This document shows, in pieces, positions 5,558 through 6,161 of a stretch of DNA of 6,161 nt. The stretch spans positions 1-6,161 of the forward strand of contig JACMMK010000018.1 of the NCBI GenBank assembly GCA_014379045.1, read 5' to 3'. The notes beneath the pieces are model-generated. The model had not been told where the DNA came from, did no database searches, and saw nothing but the letters and a program-made list of their open reading frames with translations. A program made the translations under genes and the position numbers. This DNA comes from Burkholderiales bacterium. Lineage in GTDB: Bacteria > Pseudomonadota > Gammaproteobacteria > Burkholderiales > CAIKXV01. Position 1 is the first letter of the stretch, and each line of letters starts with the position of its first letter.

Positions 5558-6161
5558 GTGACGATACCCACGCTGTTCCGTACGCGTCGCCTGGTGTGTG
5601 CCGGCTTGCTCGCCGTTGCCGCTCCTTGGTCTGCGGCGCAGTCGTATCCCGCCAAACCCATCCGGATGATCGTCGGGCTGGGACCCGGCGGCGCGGCCGA
5701 TATCACGGCCCGCTTGCTCGGGCAGCGGATGGCGACCGAGCTCGGGCAGCCGGTGATCGTCGACAACCGCACCGGCGCGAGTGGCGTGATCGCCTACCAG
5801 CAGGTCGCGGCATCGAATCCCGACGGGTATACGCTGACGCTGGTCACCGCCGCCGTGACCACACTGCCGTTCCTGCAGGCGAAGCTCCCCTACGACATCG
5901 AGAAGGACCTGATACCGGTGGCACTCGCGACCAGCAGCTCGCACGTGCTGCTCGTGCATCCGGCGGTCAAGGCCAACTCCGTGTCGGAACTGATCGCGCT
6001 CGCGCGCGCGCAACCCGGCAAGCTGAGTTACGCCTCCACCGGTGTCGGCAGCGCGCAGCACATGGCGGGCGAATACTTCAATATCCTCGCGAACACGAAC
6101 ATCATGCATGTCGCCTACAAGGGCGGCGCCGAGAGCGTGTTGGCGACGCTGACCGGCCAGG
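5558..6161 (+). CDS. Tripartite tricarboxylate transporter substrate-binding protein (TctC/Bug family), N-terminal part
   Basis: The first 201 residues of a protein that is usually about 320-330 residues are present; the right edge cuts it. The N-terminus is a Sec signal peptide: basic R8, R10 and R11, a hydrophobic stretch from about 12 to 24, and a likely cleavage after S-A-A at 25-27. C14 is not in a lipobox, so the product should be a free periplasmic protein. Bug-family signatures follow: Y-P-A-K-P-I-R-M-I-V at 30-39, P-G-G-A-A-D at 43-48 with the conserved Asp48, V-D-N-R-x-G-A-S-G (about 67-75), N-P-D-G-Y-T-L, L-S-Y-A-S-T-G-x-G-S, and Y-K-G-G-A-E-S near the edge. These receptors bind carboxylates and deliver them to the TctAB membrane pair, or act as orphan receptors. 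The ligand cannot be read from the sequence; the upstream flavoprotein and aconitase suggest a tricarballylate- or citrate-like acid. Whether tctA and tctB follow lies outside the window. Confidence 0.94.
   Translation, partial: MTIPTLFRTRRLVCAGLLAVAAPWSAAQSYPAKPIRMIVGLGPGGAADITARLLGQRMATELGQPVIVDNRTGASGVIAYQQVAASNPDGYTLTLVTAAVTTLPFLQAKLPYDIEKDLIPVALATSSSHVLLVHPAVKANSVSELIALARAQPGKLSYASTGVGSAQHMAGEYFNILANTNIMHVAYKGGAESVLATLTGQ

Noticed and set aside
5553..5561. Two-codon frame ATG-CCG-TGA overlapping the receptor start, possible leader
   Set aside because: The ATG directly abuts AGGAGG with no spacing, so ribosomes should use GTG 5558 instead.

Overview
The window is GC-rich (roughly two thirds G+C by eye) and tightly packed, with five genes all on the + strand and no gene on the - strand. 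Strong AGGAGG-type ribosome sites, short gaps and a TctC/Bug-type periplasmic receptor suggest a proteobacterium, most likely a betaproteobacterium of the Burkholderiales, where such receptors are very abundant. That placement is inference; no rRNA or other marker is present.

Layout: (1) 1-196, the last 64 codons of a LeuD-type small subunit of an aconitase-superfamily hydro-lyase, cut by the left edge; (2) 214-1134, an Fe(II)/2-oxoglutarate dioxygenase of the TauD/TfdA family; (3) 1252-2748, an FAD-dependent dehydrogenase resembling tricarballylate dehydrogenase TcuA; (4) 2780-5470, a full-length AcnA/AcnD-type aconitase with several unusual active-site residues; (5) 5558-6161, the first 201 codons of a tripartite tricarboxylate transporter (TTT) receptor with a signal peptide, cut by the right edge. 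Gaps are 17, 117, 31 and 87 nt. The two longer gaps hold no convincing terminator or promoter, only short inverted repeats, so the five genes may be one transcription unit or two.

The genes make sense as a catabolic cassette for a tri- or dicarboxylic acid. The receptor would capture the acid outside the cell, the flavoprotein would introduce a C=C bond (tricarballylate to cis-aconitate is the known TcuA reaction), and the aconitase and/or the LeuCD-type enzyme would hydrate the resulting alkene acid to feed the TCA cycle. The dioxygenase could add a hydroxylation or a C-S/C-O cleavage step on a substituted substrate.

The main point for a second look is the aconitase. It keeps the three cluster cysteines and the main arginines, but it differs from AcnA at positions expected to contact the substrate (Gln to His, the second Ser of GSSR to Ala, RG to RI, SPAG to SPVT) and carries several AcnD-like signatures. 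This suggests a specialised paralogue for a substituted or non-citrate substrate rather than the housekeeping enzyme. All family comparisons are from memory, not from alignments run here.
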